DNA of 64,000 nt from Bradyrhizobium diazoefficiens (lineage in GTDB: Bacteria > Pseudomonadota > Alphaproteobacteria > Rhizobiales > Xanthobacteraceae). Shown here piece after piece: positions 35,954 through 44,712 of this stretch. The first letter of the stretch is position 1; each line of letters starts with the position of its first letter. The stretch spans positions 3,410,001-3,474,000 of the forward strand of contig NZ_CP067101.1 in the NCBI RefSeq assembly GCF_016616425.1, read 5' to 3'. The notes beneath the pieces were generated by a model that saw only the letters and a program-made list of their open reading frames with translations, searched no databases and was not told the DNA's origin. The translations under genes were made by a program, and so were the position numbers.

Positions 35954-36913
35954 ATGGTCGACATTGCACTCACGCCGCGTGCCGCCAAGTCGCAGATGCG
36001 CGAGGCGACTTCGTGGGACCAGCTCAAGCACAACAGGAACTGGCTCGGTTTCTGGTTCATGCTGCCGGCGATGGGGTTCCTGATCTTCTTCCTTGCCTAT
36101 CCGCTTGGACTGGGTATCTGGCTATCCTTTACCGACACCAAGATAGGCCGGGTTGGGCAGTTCATCGGCGCCGAGAACTACGAGTGGTTGTGGGACGATT
36201 CGATCTTCTGGCTCTCGGTGACCAACACGCTGCTCTATACGTCCATTGCCAGCGCGATCAAATTCGCCATCGGGCTTTATCTCGCGCTTCTGCTCAACGA
36301 GAACATGCCGTTCAAGGCGGTGCTCCGCTCTCTGATTTTGATCCCCTTCATCGTGCCGACGGTGTTGTCGGCATTGGCCTTCTGGTGGATCTTCGATGCG
36401 CAATTTTCCATCATCTCCTGGTCGCTGAAACATCTCGGGCTCATCCATCAGAACATCAACTTCCTCGGTGACACCACTTGGGCCCGGATTTGCGTGATTT
36501 TCGCCAACATCTGGCGCGGTGTACCGTTCGTGGCGATTACGCTGCTCGCAGGTCTCCAGACCGTGTCGCCATCGCTCTACGAGGCAGCGACGCTCGATGG
36601 TGCCACGAGCTGGCAGAGGTTCCGACACATCACGTATCCGTTGCTGACGCCGATCATTGCCGTTGTCATGACTTTCTCGGTGCTCTTCACCTTCACCGAT
36701 TTCCAGCTGATCTGGGCGATGACCCGCGGTGGGCCGGTCAATGCCACCCATCTGATGGCGACCTTGTCCTATCAGCGCGCGATCATCGCGGGGCAACTGG
36801 GCGAGGGCGCTGCGATCTCGAGTGCCATGATTCCGTTCCTGCTCGCCGCCATCATGGTGTCCTGGTTCGGCCTACAGCGCCGCAAATGGCAGCAGGGAGA
36901 GAACAATGACTGA
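35954..36913 (+). CDS. Sugar ABC importer permease, UgpA/MalF type
   Basis: The 319-residue inner-membrane protein has six predicted helices starting at WLGFWFMLPAMGFLIFFLAY. It carries the EAA loop YEAATLDGATSWQRFRHITYPLLTP, which docks the ATPase. It pairs with the next permease to form the sugar channel. The ATG at 35954 follows GAGGAA; a longer start at 35918 adds a polar tail without a ribosome-binding site. The next permease gene overlaps its end by eight bases. Confidence 0.92.
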   Translation: MVDIALTPRAAKSQMREATSWDQLKHNRNWLGFWFMLPAMGFLIFFLAYPLGLGIWLSFTDTKIGRVGQFIGAENYEWLWDDSIFWLSVTNTLLYTSIASAIKFAIGLYLALLLNENMPFKAVLRSLILIPFIVPTVLSALAFWWIFDAQFSIISWSLKHLGLIHQNINFLGDTTWARICVIFANIWRGVPFVAITLLAGLQTVSPSLYEAATLDGATSWQRFRHITYPLLTPIIAVVMTFSVLFTFTDFQLIWAMTRGGPVNATHLMATLSYQRAIIAGQLGEGAAISSAMIPFLLAAIMVSWFGLQRRKWQQGENND

Positions 36914-37829
36914 CCTCCCGGCATCCAAGGTCGATCTGAAGAGCATCCTGACGACGTCGGCCCGCAGCGATAGCAGCGAGGGGATGAGCTATCTGCAGTC
37001 GGTCCCGCGCCGCATCGTGACGCTTTATCTGCCGCTCACGATCATCGTCGTGGTGCTGCTGTTTCCGTTCTATTGGATGGCGCTCACGTCGGTCAAACCG
37101 GACGACCAGCTGATCGATCTGGACACCTACAGCCCGTTCTGGACCTGGAATCCCACCTTCAAGCATTTCTACAAGCTGCTGTTCGAGAGCCAGTACCCGC
37201 ACTGGCTCTGGAATACCATGTATGTGGCGGTCTGCGCGACCGTGCTCTCGATCATCGCAAGCGTGCTTGCGGCCTATGCCATCGTACGGCTCCGCTACAA
37301 GGGCGCCAGTCTCGTCGGCGGGTTGATCTTCCTTTCGTATCTGGTGCCGCCTTCGATCCTCTTCATCCCGCTCGCCACCGTCGTGTATCAGTACGGCCTG
37401 TTCGACTCGCCCCTGGCGCTGATCCTGACCTATCCGACGATCCTGATCCCGTTCTCGACCTGGCTGTTGATGGGCTATTTCAAGACCATCCCGTTCGAGC
37501 TCGAAGAGTGCGCACTGATCGACGGGGCCAGCCGCTGGCAGATTCTGATCAAGATCGTGCTGCCGCTCGCAATTCCCGGCCTGATCTCGGCCTTCATCTT
37601 CTGCTTCACCCTGTGCTGGAACGAATTCATCTACGCGCTGACCTTCCTGCAATCGACCCAAAACAAGACGGTGCCGGTCGCGATCGTCAACGAGTTCGTC
37701 GACGGTGACGTCTATCGCTGGGGATCGCTGATGGCGGGTGCTCTGGCCGGCTCGCTGCCGCTCGTCATCCTTTACGCCTTCTTCGTGGAGCATTATGTGT
37801 CGGCGATGACCGGCGCCGTGAAGGAGTGA
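36906..37829 (+). CDS. Sugar ABC importer permease, UgpE/MalG type
   Basis: The 307-residue membrane protein has six helices (IVTLYLPLTIIVVVLLFPFY first) and the EAA loop ECALIDGASRWQILIKIVLP. A long N-terminal cytosolic segment of about 35 residues precedes helix 1. It is the second half of the permease pair and overlaps the first permease gene by eight bases, as expected for a stoichiometric complex. A GC-rich hairpin (CGCGCC/GGCGCG, 37851-37868) lies in the 67-base gap before the dehydrogenase gene and might reduce downstream expression. Confidence 0.92.
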   Translation: MTDLPASKVDLKSILTTSARSDSSEGMSYLQSVPRRIVTLYLPLTIIVVVLLFPFYWMALTSVKPDDQLIDLDTYSPFWTWNPTFKHFYKLLFESQYPHWLWNTMYVAVCATVLSIIASVLAAYAIVRLRYKGASLVGGLIFLSYLVPPSILFIPLATVVYQYGLFDSPLALILTYPTILIPFSTWLLMGYFKTIPFELEECALIDGASRWQILIKIVLPLAIPGLISAFIFCFTLCWNEFIYALTFLQSTQNKTVPVAIVNEFVDGDVYRWGSLMAGALAGSLPLVILYAFFVEHYVSAMTGAVKE

Positions 37830-37896
37830 TCGCGGGGTCTGCCAACGGAGCGCGCCGAAGGCGGCGCGTCCCAGCCAATAACGAGGAGTAGACTCT

Positions 37897-38883
37897 TTGC
37901 ACATTCTGGTTCTGGGCGCCGCCGGCATGGTCGGCCGCAAACTCTGTGAACGGCTGTTGCGCGACGGCCGGCTCGGCAAGAGCGACATCACCAGGTTGAC
38001 CATGCATGACGTGGTCGAGCCCAGAAAGCCGGAAAAGGCCGGTTTTGCCGTCGAGACCGTGTCGGGCGATTTCGCCGTCCCCGGAGCGGCTGAAAAGCTG
38101 ATCGCCGGCCGCCCGGACGTGATCTTCCATCTGGCCGCGATCGTCTCGGGCGAGGCGGAGCTTGACTTCGACAAGGGCTACCGCATCAATCTCGACGGCA
38201 CGCGCATGCTGTTCGATGCGATCAGGCTCGTCGGCGGCGGCTACAAGCCGCGCGTGGTCTTCACCTCCTCGATCGCGGTGTTCGGCGCGCCGTTCCCCGA
38301 TGCCATCGGCGACGAATTCTTCCACACACCGCTGCTCAGCTACGGCACCCAGAAGGCGATCGGCGAGCTGTTGCTTGCCGACTATTCGCGCCGCGGCTTC
38401 CTCGACGGTATCGGCATCCGCCTGCCGACGATCTGCATCCGGCCCGGCCTGCCCAACAAGGCGGCATCGGGCTTCTTCTCCAACATCCTGCGCGAGCCGC
38501 TCGCCGGCAAGGAAGCCGTCCTTCCCGTCTCCGAGGACGTTCGCCACTGGCACGCCACGCCGCGCTCCGCGGTCGGCTTCCTGCTCCACGCCGGCACCAT
38601 GGACCTCGAGAAAGTCGGCCCGCGCCGCAATCTGACCATGCCGGGCCTGTCGGCGACGGTCGGCGAGCAGATCGCCGCGTTGAAGCGGGTTGCGGGCGAG
38701 AAGGTTGCTGCCCGGATCAAGCGCGAACCCGATCCTTTCATCGTCGGCATCGTGGGCGGCTGGCCGCGCAATTTCAATGCAAAACGGTCGCTCGAGCTCG
38801 GCTTCACCACCGCCGAGAAGTCCTTCGACGACATCATCCGCATTCACATCGAAGACGAGCTCGGCGGCAACTTCGTCGCCTGA
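37897..38883 (+). CDS. denD: NAD-dependent sugar-acid dehydrogenase, DenD (D-erythronate dehydrogenase) type
   Basis: The 328-residue protein is an extended SDR with G7-A-A-G-M-V-G13 at the N-terminus, SSIAVFG near 124-130 and the catalytic Y149-x-x-x-K153 (LLSYGTQKAIGE). The RLPTICIRPGLPNKAASGFFSNI segment matches the D-erythronate dehydrogenase group, which oxidises a four-carbon sugar acid at C2. The start is TTG 37897, with GAGGAG eight bases before it; no ATG fits as well. Within this operon it may oxidise an aldonate of another length, since no erythronate-specific partner genes (DenABC-like kinase or isomerase) are present. Confidence 0.82.
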   Translation: MHILVLGAAGMVGRKLCERLLRDGRLGKSDITRLTMHDVVEPRKPEKAGFAVETVSGDFAVPGAAEKLIAGRPDVIFHLAAIVSGEAELDFDKGYRINLDGTRMLFDAIRLVGGGYKPRVVFTSSIAVFGAPFPDAIGDEFFHTPLLSYGTQKAIGELLLADYSRRGFLDGIGIRLPTICIRPGLPNKAASGFFSNILREPLAGKEAVLPVSEDVRHWHATPRSAVGFLLHAGTMDLEKVGPRRNLTMPGLSATVGEQIAALKRVAGEKVAARIKREPDPFIVGIVGGWPRNFNAKRSLELGFTTAEKSFDDIIRIHIEDELGGNFVA

Positions 38884-38906
38884 TCTCTGACTGAGCGGGT
38901 CAAGTG

Positions 38907-39899
38907 ATGGCGAGCGTAGCTTGCATCGGCGAATGCATGGTCGAGCTCAGGCAGGCCCAGGGAGGGCATTCTGCTGCACAATCCGCGGGTCAGTCTGCCG
39001 GGCAGGGCGGCGGGCTGTACTCGCGCGGCTTCGGCGGCGACACTCTCAACACGGCGGTGTATCTGGCGCGGCTCGAGGTCAAGGTCGATTATCTCACCGC
39101 GCTCGGCGATGACGCTCTCAGCGACGAGATGATCGCGGCCTGGACCGCGGAGGGCGTCGGCACAAGGCGCGTGGTGCGGCTGGCGGGCAAGCTGCCCGGC
39201 CTTTACATGATCCAGCTGGATGCGAAGGGGGAGCGCCAGTTCTTTCACTGGCGCGACAGCGCGGCGGCGCGCCAGCTGATGAATCTGCCGGAGACCGACG
39301 AGCTCCTCAATTCGCTGATGAGCTACGACATCGTCTATCTCTCCGCGATCACGCTCTCGCTCTACGACGCGCCGGGACGCGAGCGCCTGTTCGCGGCGAT
39401 CAAGCGTGCGCGTCTGCTCGGCACCCGCTTCGTGTTCGACACCAATTTCCGCGCGCGCGGCTGGCCTGATCGTGACGTCGCGCGCGAGGTGTTTACGTCC
39501 GCTTTCGCCGCGGCCGACATCGTGCTGACTTCGACCGAGGATCTGCTCGCGCTGTATCCCGGCGAGAGCCACGAGCAGTTGATCGCGCGCATCCCGACGC
39601 CCGAGCTGGTGTTCCGGCTCGCCGAGCCCGTCAGCCTGCTACGTTTCCCCGGGGGAGCCCAGGAGGTCCGCGCCGACCCCATGACCAGGCCTGTCGTTGA
39701 CACCACGGCGGCCGGCGACAGCTTTGCGGCGGCCTATATTGCGGCCCGGCTCGGCGGTTCCGATCCGATCGAGGCTGCCCAGGCCGGACATCGTCTTGCC
39801 AGCCTCGTGATCTGCTATTCCGGCGCCATCATTCCAGGCTATGCCATGCCGCCGAAGAAGCGGTACCGGCCGGCGACCTCTCGCCAAGCGACCAAGTGA
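38907..39899 (+). CDS. kdgK: 2-keto-3-deoxygluconate kinase, PfkB family
   Basis: The 330-residue ribokinase-fold enzyme has the N-terminal CIGECMVELRQ motif, GGDTLNTAVYLARL (sugar-binding glycine pair) and the C-terminal DTTAAGDSFAAAY anion-hole motif with the catalytic aspartate. The ECMVEL opening and the YFDTNFRARGW-like segment (VFDTNFRARGW) are typical of KDG kinases. It would phosphorylate the keto-deoxy acid made by the dehydratase. A Gly/Gln-rich insertion follows the first motif. ATG 38907 is used; a GTG one codon upstream is possible. The aldolase gene follows after 11 bases. Confidence 0.88.
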   Translation: MASVACIGECMVELRQAQGGHSAAQSAGQSAGQGGGLYSRGFGGDTLNTAVYLARLEVKVDYLTALGDDALSDEMIAAWTAEGVGTRRVVRLAGKLPGLYMIQLDAKGERQFFHWRDSAAARQLMNLPETDELLNSLMSYDIVYLSAITLSLYDAPGRERLFAAIKRARLLGTRFVFDTNFRARGWPDRDVAREVFTSAFAAADIVLTSTEDLLALYPGESHEQLIARIPTPELVFRLAEPVSLLRFPGGAQEVRADPMTRPVVDTTAAGDSFAAAYIAARLGGSDPIEAAQAGHRLASLVICYSGAIIPGYAMPPKKRYRPATSRQATK

Positions 39900-39910
39900 A
39901 ATCGAGACCT

Positions 39911-40561
39911 ATGACCACGACTGCCCAACAGAATCACCTCGTCGCGCTGTTCAAGGCGGCGACAGTCATTCCCGTCCTGACCATCGAGCGCATCCAGGAT
40001 GCGGTCCCGCTGGCGCGCGCGCTGGTCGCCGGTGGCGTCCGCACGCTGGAGGTGACCCTGCGCACCCCGGTTGCAATCGAGGCGGCGAGGGCGATGATGG
40101 CCGAGGTCCCCGAGGCGGTCGTCGGTATCGGCACGATCCTCAATCCGGCCGACTTCTCCCGTGTCGAGAAGCTCGGCGTCGCATTCGGCATCAGCCCAGG
40201 CTTGACCCCTGACCTCTTGAAGGCTGCCGCAGACAGCGCCTTGCCGTTTGCGCCGGGCATCGCCACGGCCTCCGAACTGATGATGGCGCTGTCCTTCGGC
40301 CGCGATGTCGCAAAGTTCTTCCCGGCCGAGCAGGCCGGCGGCATCAAAGGCCTGCGAGCGCTTGGCGGGCCGTTCCCGAACGTGCGGTTCTGCCCGACCG
40401 GCGGCATCAGTGAGGCCAATGCGGCAAGCTGGCTCGCCGAGCCCAGCGTGGTTGCGGTCGGCGGTTCCTGGTTGTGTCCGACGGCCGAGATCAAGGCCGG
40501 GAACTGGGCCGGCATAACTGCCATCTGCCAGCGCACCCTCAAGGCCCTGAAAGCCACGTGA
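39911..40561 (+). CDS. eda: 2-keto-3-deoxy-6-phosphogluconate aldolase
   Basis: The 216-residue class I aldolase has E47 in RTLEVTLRTP, the IGTILNPADF turn, K135 in DVAKFFPAE as the Schiff-base lysine, and the FCPTGGIS phosphate loop. It splits KDPG (or a related 2-keto-3-deoxy-6-phospho acid) into pyruvate and glyceraldehyde 3-phosphate. With the upstream kinase it completes the degradation branch of this sugar-acid locus. ATG 39911 is used; a GTG overlapping the kinase stop (39896) would add five residues. Two alternative hairpins follow the gene. Confidence 0.9.
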   Translation: MTTTAQQNHLVALFKAATVIPVLTIERIQDAVPLARALVAGGVRTLEVTLRTPVAIEAARAMMAEVPEAVVGIGTILNPADFSRVEKLGVAFGISPGLTPDLLKAAADSALPFAPGIATASELMMALSFGRDVAKFFPAEQAGGIKGLRALGGPFPNVRFCPTGGISEANAASWLAEPSVVAVGGSWLCPTAEIKAGNWAGITAICQRTLKALKAT

Positions 40562-40610
40562 AGTCTTGCCATCCCTGGGCTAAGACTTAGCTCAGGAAGA
40601 GACCCAGGGA
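40561..40610 (+). promoter_or_regulatory. Overlapping hairpins before the thiolase gene, one covering its ribosome-binding site
   Basis: AAGTCTT (40561-40567) pairs with AAGACTT (40582-40588). TCCCTGGG (40572-40579) pairs with CCCAGGGA (40603-40610), and the AGGGAGA ribosome-binding site overlaps that second arm. The two stems are interleaved and cannot form together, so folding choice could alter thiolase translation. Confidence 0.45.
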
Positions 40611-40618
40611 GAAAGACC

Positions 40619-41788
40619 ATGACCGCCAGCATCGTCGGATGGGCGCATACGCCATTCGGCAAGTTCGACACCGAAACCGTCGAAAGTCTCGTCACCCGCG
40701 TTGCCAATCAGGCGCTGGCGGATGCCGGCATTTCGGCCGGCGATGTCGACGAAATCGTGCTAGGCCATTTCAACGCCGGCTTCTCGCCGCAGGATTTTAC
40801 CGCCTCGCTGGTGCTCCAGGCCGACCCGAAGCTGCGCTTCAAGCCGGCAACCCGGGTCGAGAACGCCTGCGCCACGGGCTCGGCGGCCGTGCATCAGGGC
40901 CTGCGCGCGATTGCCGCAGGTGCGGCCAGGATCGTCCTGGTCGTCGGCGTCGAGCAGATGACGCGCACCCCTGGCGCCGAGATCGGCAAGAACCTGCTCA
41001 AGGCGTCCTATCTGCCCGAGGACGGCGACACCGTTGGCGGCTTCGCCGGCGTGTTCGGCAAGATCGCGAGCTCCTACTTCCAGAAATATGGCGACCAGTC
41101 CGATGCGCTGGCGCTGATCGCGGCCAAGAACCACAAGAACGGCGTCGCCAATCCCTTCGCTCAGATGCGCAAGGATTTTGGTTTCGACTTCTGCCGCGCC
41201 GAGAGCGAGAAGAACCCGTATGTGGCGGGGCCCCTGAAACGCACCGACTGCTCGCTGGTCTCCGACGGCGCCGCCGCACTGGTGCTGGCCGACGCCGAGA
41301 CCGCCAAGGGCATGGGCAAGTCGATCGGCTTCCGCGCCACCGCGCACGCCCAGGACTTCCTCCCGATGAGCAAGCGCGACATCCTCCAGTTCGAGGGCTG
41401 CACGGTCGCCTGGCAGCGCGCACTGGAAAAAGCCGGTGTGACGCTCAGCGATCTCTCCTTCGTCGAGACCCATGACTGCTTCACGGTCGCCGAGCTGATC
41501 GAGTACGAAGCGATGGGCCTGACGCCGAAGGGGCAGGGCGCCCGCGCCATCAAGGAAGGCTGGACGCTGAAGGACGGCAAGCTGCCGGTCAATCCGTCGG
41601 GCGGGTTGAAGGCCAAGGGCCATCCGATCGGCGCCACCGGCGTTTCCATGCACGTGATGACCGCGATGCAGCTCGCAGGGCAGGCGCCGGAGGGCATGCA
41701 GCTCAAGAACGCCAAGCTCGGCGGCATCTTCAACATGGGCGGTGCGGCGGTTGCCAACTACGTCTCCGTGCTGGAGCCGCTGAAGTAG
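40619..41788 (+). CDS. Thiolase-family acyl-CoA acetyltransferase, SCP2-type
   Basis: The 389-residue protein has the nucleophile C84 in VENACATGSAAV, a second active-site motif THDCFTVAE and the histidine motif GGLKAKGHPIGATG. The usual third cysteine motif is replaced by FNMGGAAVANY, as in SCP2-like thiolases. It should cleave or form a 3-ketoacyl-CoA. It stands 57 bases after the aldolase gene but is likely a different functional group, shared with the CoA-transferase and second thiolase downstream. A hairpin-shaped possible terminator follows. Confidence 0.88.
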   Translation: MTASIVGWAHTPFGKFDTETVESLVTRVANQALADAGISAGDVDEIVLGHFNAGFSPQDFTASLVLQADPKLRFKPATRVENACATGSAAVHQGLRAIAAGAARIVLVVGVEQMTRTPGAEIGKNLLKASYLPEDGDTVGGFAGVFGKIASSYFQKYGDQSDALALIAAKNHKNGVANPFAQMRKDFGFDFCRAESEKNPYVAGPLKRTDCSLVSDGAAALVLADAETAKGMGKSIGFRATAHAQDFLPMSKRDILQFEGCTVAWQRALEKAGVTLSDLSFVETHDCFTVAELIEYEAMGLTPKGQGARAIKEGWTLKDGKLPVNPSGGLKAKGHPIGATGVSMHVMTAMQLAGQAPEGMQLKNAKLGGIFNMGGAAVANYVSVLEPLK

Positions 41789-41799
41789 GATCGCCTCGG

Positions 41800-41835
41800 G
41801 TGGGCGCGGCGCCGCTGCGCCGTGCCCACTTCTTT
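41800..41835 (+). terminator. Probable rho-independent terminator
   Basis: GTGGGC (41800-41805) pairs with GCCCAC (41824-41829) around a GC-rich inner stem, followed by TTCTTT. It is placed 12 bases after the thiolase stop. Confidence 0.55.
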
Positions 41836-41901
41836 GCGCCGGATCATGGTGGGCTGATCTGGCTCCCTTAATGCTCCTGATTGATTTGCAGGGAATGCAT
41901 C

Positions 41902-42108
41902 ATGAGCAATGAATACGAAGACTCGCTGTCGATGGACGCACTCAACGATCGTATTGCGATCCTCGAGGACAATATCAGGCAGCTGATCGAGCAGGCCGCC
42001 GCCGCCTCGGGCGAGCGGAGCGAATCGCGAATCGCCGACCGGATCAGCCAGCAGAACGAAGAGCTCGACCGGCTCCTCAAGATCCGCGAATCCCGCCAGA
42101 AGAAATAG
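41902..42108 (+). CDS. Small coiled-coil protein of unknown function, 68 residues
   Basis: The product is a charged, helical protein with heptad-like leucine and isoleucine spacing (LNDRIAILEDNIRQLIEQAA, then ISQQNEELDRLLKI), so a coiled coil is likely. It has no cysteine, signal or membrane segment. The ATG at 41902 has GCAGGGA about eight bases upstream; a TTG further up is unlikely. No family name is given. It resembles small DUF-type coiled-coil proteins common in rhizobia. Confidence 0.65.
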   Translation: MSNEYEDSLSMDALNDRIAILEDNIRQLIEQAAAASGERSESRIADRISQQNEELDRLLKIRESRQKK

Positions 42109-42232
42109 CGGCCAATATCGCCGCACGGCGCATGCGGCCATACGCCGGCCGCCCTTGCGCGCGCGGCATCGCTGCCCTTAGCTGCACCGAAATCGCGGGG
42201 CCGATCGAGCCCTGCGCAATCGGGAGCGAACG

Positions 42233-43432
42233 ATGGGGCCGCTGAAGGGCATCAAGGTCGTCGACATGACCACCGTGCTGATGGGGCCCTATGCGACCCA
42301 GATGCTCGGGGACTACGGCGCCGATGTCATCAAGGTGGAGTCGCTCGACGGCGACGTCACCCGCCTGATCGGCCCGATGCGTCACGCCGGCATGGGGCCG
42401 GTGTTTCTCAACACCAACCGCAGCAAGCGCTCGATCTGCCTCGATCTGAAGAAGCCGGCCGGCCGCGAGGCCGTGCTGCGGCTTCTTGGGGATGCCGACG
42501 TCCTCGTCTACAACGTCCGCCCGCAGGCCATGGCGCGGCTTCAGCTCGGCTACGATATCGTGTCCGCAATCAATCCGCGCCTCGTCTACGCCGGCGTATT
42601 CGGCTTTGGCCAGGACGGGCCCTATGCCGCAAAGCCGGCCTATGACGATCTGATCCAGGGCGCCACGGCCCTGCCGGCATTGATGGCGCAGACCGGCGAC
42701 GGCGTGCCGCGTTACGTGCCGAATGCGCTGGTCGATCGCATCGTCGGCCTCACCGCCGTCGGGGCGATCTGCGCCAGCCTCGTGCACCGCGACCGCACCG
42801 GGCGCGGCCAGCGCGTCGACATCCCGATGTTCGAGACCATGGCCGGCTTCGTCATGGGCGACCATATGGGCGGTCTCACCTTCGAGCCGCCGCTCGACAA
42901 GGGCGGCTACGCCCGGCACCTGTCGCGCGACCGCAGGCCCTACAAGACCTCTGACGGCTATCTCAGCGTCATCGTCTACAACGACAAGCAGTGGGAGAAT
43001 TTCTTCAAGGCGACGGCGCGCGATGATCTTCGCGCCGATCCCAAATTCGCGACCTTCGCCGGGCGCGCCGCCCACATCGATGTGGTTTACGCCGAGCTCG
43101 CGCGCATTTTTGAGACGCGGACAACAGCCGAGTGGATCGATCTGCTGACCAAGGCCGACGTCCCGGTCATGCCGATGCACGACCTTGCCTCGATCCTGCA
43201 CGACGAGCATCTGGAGGCGACGAATTTCTTTCCGGTCGTGTCCCATCCAACCGAGGGCCCGATCCGCAGCATGAAGGTGACGGCAAGTTGGTCGGAGACG
43301 GAGGCCGAGCCGGTGCGACTGGCGCCGCGGCTCAACGAGCACGGCGCGGAGATCCTGCGCGAGATCGGCTATTCCGATGCCGAGATCGCCGCGATGGTGC
43401 GCGATGGCGTCACGCGATCGGCGCCGGAGTAG
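42233..43432 (+). CDS. CaiB/BaiF-family CoA-transferase (class III)
   Basis: The 399-residue protein has the class III opening MGPLKGIKVVDMTTVLMGPY, the acidic loop GDYGADVIKVES, the CoA-binding NRSKRSICLDLKK and the catalytic aspartate at D168 in NALVDRIVGL. The GRGQRVDIPMFETMAGF element follows. It moves CoA between an acyl-CoA donor and an organic acid, so it can activate a carboxylate for the neighbouring thiolase-type proteins. The substrate cannot be deduced. A REP element separates it from the next gene. Confidence 0.9.
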   Translation: MGPLKGIKVVDMTTVLMGPYATQMLGDYGADVIKVESLDGDVTRLIGPMRHAGMGPVFLNTNRSKRSICLDLKKPAGREAVLRLLGDADVLVYNVRPQAMARLQLGYDIVSAINPRLVYAGVFGFGQDGPYAAKPAYDDLIQGATALPALMAQTGDGVPRYVPNALVDRIVGLTAVGAICASLVHRDRTGRGQRVDIPMFETMAGFVMGDHMGGLTFEPPLDKGGYARHLSRDRRPYKTSDGYLSVIVYNDKQWENFFKATARDDLRADPKFATFAGRAAHIDVVYAELARIFETRTTAEWIDLLTKADVPVMPMHDLASILHDEHLEATNFFPVVSHPTEGPIRSMKVTASWSETEAEPVRLAPRLNEHGAEILREIGYSDAEIAAMVRDGVTRSAPE

Positions 43433-43456
43433 GGAATGACCACAACTCTCTCATCC

Positions 43457-43564
43457 GTCATTCCGGGGCGCGCCCACTTGGGCGCGAGCCCGGAATCCAT
43501 TTATCCTCCGCACATGCCGCTCGATGGATTCCGGGCTCGCCCCTTCGGGCCGCCCCGGAATGAC
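43457..43564. repeat. REP-like palindromic element, copy C of the GTCATTCCGGGG family
   Basis: GTCATTCCGGGGCGCGCC on the left and GGCCGCCCCGGAATGAC on the right flank an inner inverted pair, GCGAGCCCGGAATCCAT and ATGGATTCCGGGCTCGC. The two arms fold as one long imperfect hairpin. It sits just upstream of the next start codon. Confidence 0.82.
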
Positions 43565-43575
43565 GAGGAGGAGAG

Positions 43576-44712
43576 ATGAGCTTCATCGCCGGCGTCGGCC
43601 TCACGCCTTTCGGCAAGCACGAAGGCTCCTCGTCGCTCGACCTGATGAGCAGGGCCGCGCAAGCCGCGCTCGACGATGCCGGGCTGAAGCGTTCGGAGAT
43701 CGACGGCATCCTCTGCGGCTATTCCACCGTCTCGCCCCACATCATGCTGGCAACCGTCTTCGCCGAGCATTTCGGCATTCGCCCTGCCTACGCCCACGCC
43801 GTGCAGGTCGGGGGCGCTACGGGGCTCGCGATGACGATGCTGGCGCATCACCTCGTCGCATCAGGCGTCGCGCGCAACGTGCTCGTCGTTGCCGGCGAGA
43901 ACCGCCTCACCGGGCAGAGCCGCGACGCCTCGATCCAGGCGCTCGCTCAGGTCGGCCATCCCGACTACGAGGTGCCCTTGGGGCCGACCATTCCCGCCTA
44001 TTATGGTCTTGTCGCCAACCGCTACATGCACGAATACGGCGTGACTGAAGAAGACCTCGCCGAGTTCGCGGTGCTGATGCGCAAGCACGCCTGCAGCCAT
44101 CCCGGCGCACAATTCCACGAACCGATCACGGTCGCTGACGTCATGGCCTCGAAGCCGGTGGCGATGCCGCTCAAGCTGCTCGACTGCTGCCCGGTGTCCG
44201 ACGGCGGCGCGGCCTTCGTCATCAGCCGGGAGCGGATCGGGGAAGCGGGCGTGCGCATCCGCGGCTGCGCCCAGGCGCATACCCATCAGCATGTCACGGC
44301 CGCGCCCGCCCTCAGCGAACTCGGCGCCGAGATTTCCATCGCGCGGGCCAGGCAGGCTTGCGGCCTTGCGGTCTCCGACGTGCGCTACGCCGCGATCTAC
44401 GACAGTTTCACGATCACGCTCGCGATGCTGCTCGAAGACCTCGGCCTTGCCGGCCGCGGCGAAGCCGCGGCCCGCGTCCGCGCCGGTCATTTCGGCCGCG
44501 ACGGCGCGATGCCGCTGAACACCCATGGGGGCCTGCTCAGCTACGGCCATTGCGGCGTCGGCGGCGCCATGGCGCATCTGGTCGAGGCGCATCTGCAGAT
44601 GACGGGGCGGGCGGCGAATCGGCAGGTGCGCGATGCCTCGATCGCGCTGCTGCACGGCGACGGCGGCGTGCTGTCGTCCCATGTGAGCATGTTCCTGGAG
44701 CGGGTGCGATGA
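43576..44712 (+). CDS. Thiolase-fold protein lacking the nucleophilic cysteine
   Basis: The 378-residue protein aligns with SCP2-type thiolases over its whole length. However, the nucleophile position in the ACATGSA motif reads GGATGLA, so Gly80 replaces Cys. The histidine motif is kept (GGLLSYGHCGVGGAM), as is the dimer core. Thiolase-fold proteins without the cysteine, partnered with a DUF35 zinc-ribbon/OB-fold protein, are known as retro-aldolases that release a side chain from CoA esters in steroid degradation. An aldolase or acyl-transfer role is therefore more likely than thiolysis (inference). Its stop overlaps the DUF35 start (ATGA). Confidence 0.85.
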   Translation: MSFIAGVGLTPFGKHEGSSSLDLMSRAAQAALDDAGLKRSEIDGILCGYSTVSPHIMLATVFAEHFGIRPAYAHAVQVGGATGLAMTMLAHHLVASGVARNVLVVAGENRLTGQSRDASIQALAQVGHPDYEVPLGPTIPAYYGLVANRYMHEYGVTEEDLAEFAVLMRKHACSHPGAQFHEPITVADVMASKPVAMPLKLLDCCPVSDGGAAFVISRERIGEAGVRIRGCAQAHTHQHVTAAPALSELGAEISIARARQACGLAVSDVRYAAIYDSFTITLAMLLEDLGLAGRGEAAARVRAGHFGRDGAMPLNTHGGLLSYGHCGVGGAMAHLVEAHLQMTGRAANRQVRDASIALLHGDGGVLSSHVSMFLERVR

